Shown: positions 32,685 through 32,795 of the stretch, piece after piece
Layout: the number at the start of each line of letters is the position of its first letter
Numbering within the stretch: position 1 is the first letter of the stretch
Assembly (NCBI GenBank): GCA_045612105.1
Contig: JAZKYL010000090.1
Location: 1-32,795 of the forward strand
Reading direction: 5' to 3'
DNA length: 32,795 nucleotides
Source: SVTX01 sp045612105
GTDB taxonomy: Bacteria > Bacillota > Clostridia > Oscillospirales > CAG-272
Notes under the pieces: model-generated
What the model saw: only the letters and a program-made list of their open reading frames with translations
Databases searched by the model: none
What the model was told of the DNA's origin: nothing
Program-made: the position numbers and the translations under genes

Positions 32685-32727
32685 TTTCGAAAATAATTTA
32701 AATTTTACTATATTTCCCCATACTCCT

Positions 32728-32795
32728 TTTTCAAAAGGTTTTTGAAGGTGGAGGGGGCGGGGGGGAGGGAGGGAACTTTTGCTTAAAAAGGTTTT
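32728..32795. repeat. composite terminator repeat, copy 3, cut by the window end
   Basis: CCTTTTTCAAAAGG-type palindrome and TTTTTGAAGG, then a G-rich strand and the left arm and loop of a hairpin whose right arm lies beyond the window. The order matches copy 2 at 8711-8794. In that orientation the element would terminate a minus-strand gene to the right, so a convergent gene probably follows. Confidence 0.65.

Overview
The window reads as a chromosomal segment of an uncultured, gut-type anaerobic Bacillota, most likely class Clostridia. The evidence is strong AGGAGG-type ribosome sites, consensus TTGACA-N17-TATAAT promoters, two T-box leaders, ECF-type vitamin uptake, a marR/heterodimeric ABC exporter operon, and several families of small palindromic intergenic repeats. 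No rRNA, tRNA, CRISPR array, transposase or phage gene was seen. The genus assignment is inference only.

Layout, left to right. (1) 1-4080: an AT-rich noncoding edge with a likely leftward promoter, nagA, a small hairpin cluster, metG and an unknown basic 60-residue protein. (2) 4114-8494: a MarR regulator with a palindromic operator at its own promoter, followed by two half-ABC exporters that form a typical asymmetric heterodimer. (3) 8503-8794: two inverted copies of a composite terminator repeat that close this operon and the convergent pfkA. (4) 8799-13991, minus strand: pfkA; the operon aldolase/racemase-fold enzyme, PHP phosphatase and cinA C-domain; and a GH39-like glycosidase. (5) 14275-19484, plus strand: a PflX-like radical SAM protein, a palindromic dispersed repeat, then metallophosphoesterase, unknown 567-residue protein, YjbR-like protein and GH99/WbsX-like protein. 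(6) 19616-24745: an SCP2-like protein; minus-strand Gfo/Idh/MocA oxidoreductase and NodB-like protein divergent from an AraC regulator; and a DUF1846 protein. (7) 24913-30864: the branched-chain amino acid region, with two T-box units, ilvA-ridA and ilvB-ilvN-ilvC. (8) 30868-32795: repeat-rich DNA, then coaX-like and an ECF S-component gene, ending inside another composite terminator repeat.

How the genes fit together. IlvA makes 2-oxobutyrate and RidA clears its reactive enamine/imine by-products. IlvB/IlvN and IlvC then carry 2-oxobutyrate and pyruvate towards isoleucine, valine and leucine. Both transcription units are set by T-box sensing of uncharged tRNA. CoaX and the ECF S-component point to pantothenate uptake and phosphorylation. 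The carbohydrate genes (nagA, GH39-like, GH99-like, oxidoreductase, NodB-like, AraC, unknown 567-residue protein, pfkA) suggest host- or plant-glycan use.

The most unusual signal is not a protein. Two arrays of tiny perfect hairpins, each separated by a conserved GTGAAAT linker, lie in the two ilv transcription units: the ilvA leader and the ilvN-ilvC gap. Stem sequences vary with full compensation. The first hairpin of the second array uses the last codons and stop of ilvN as its left arm.
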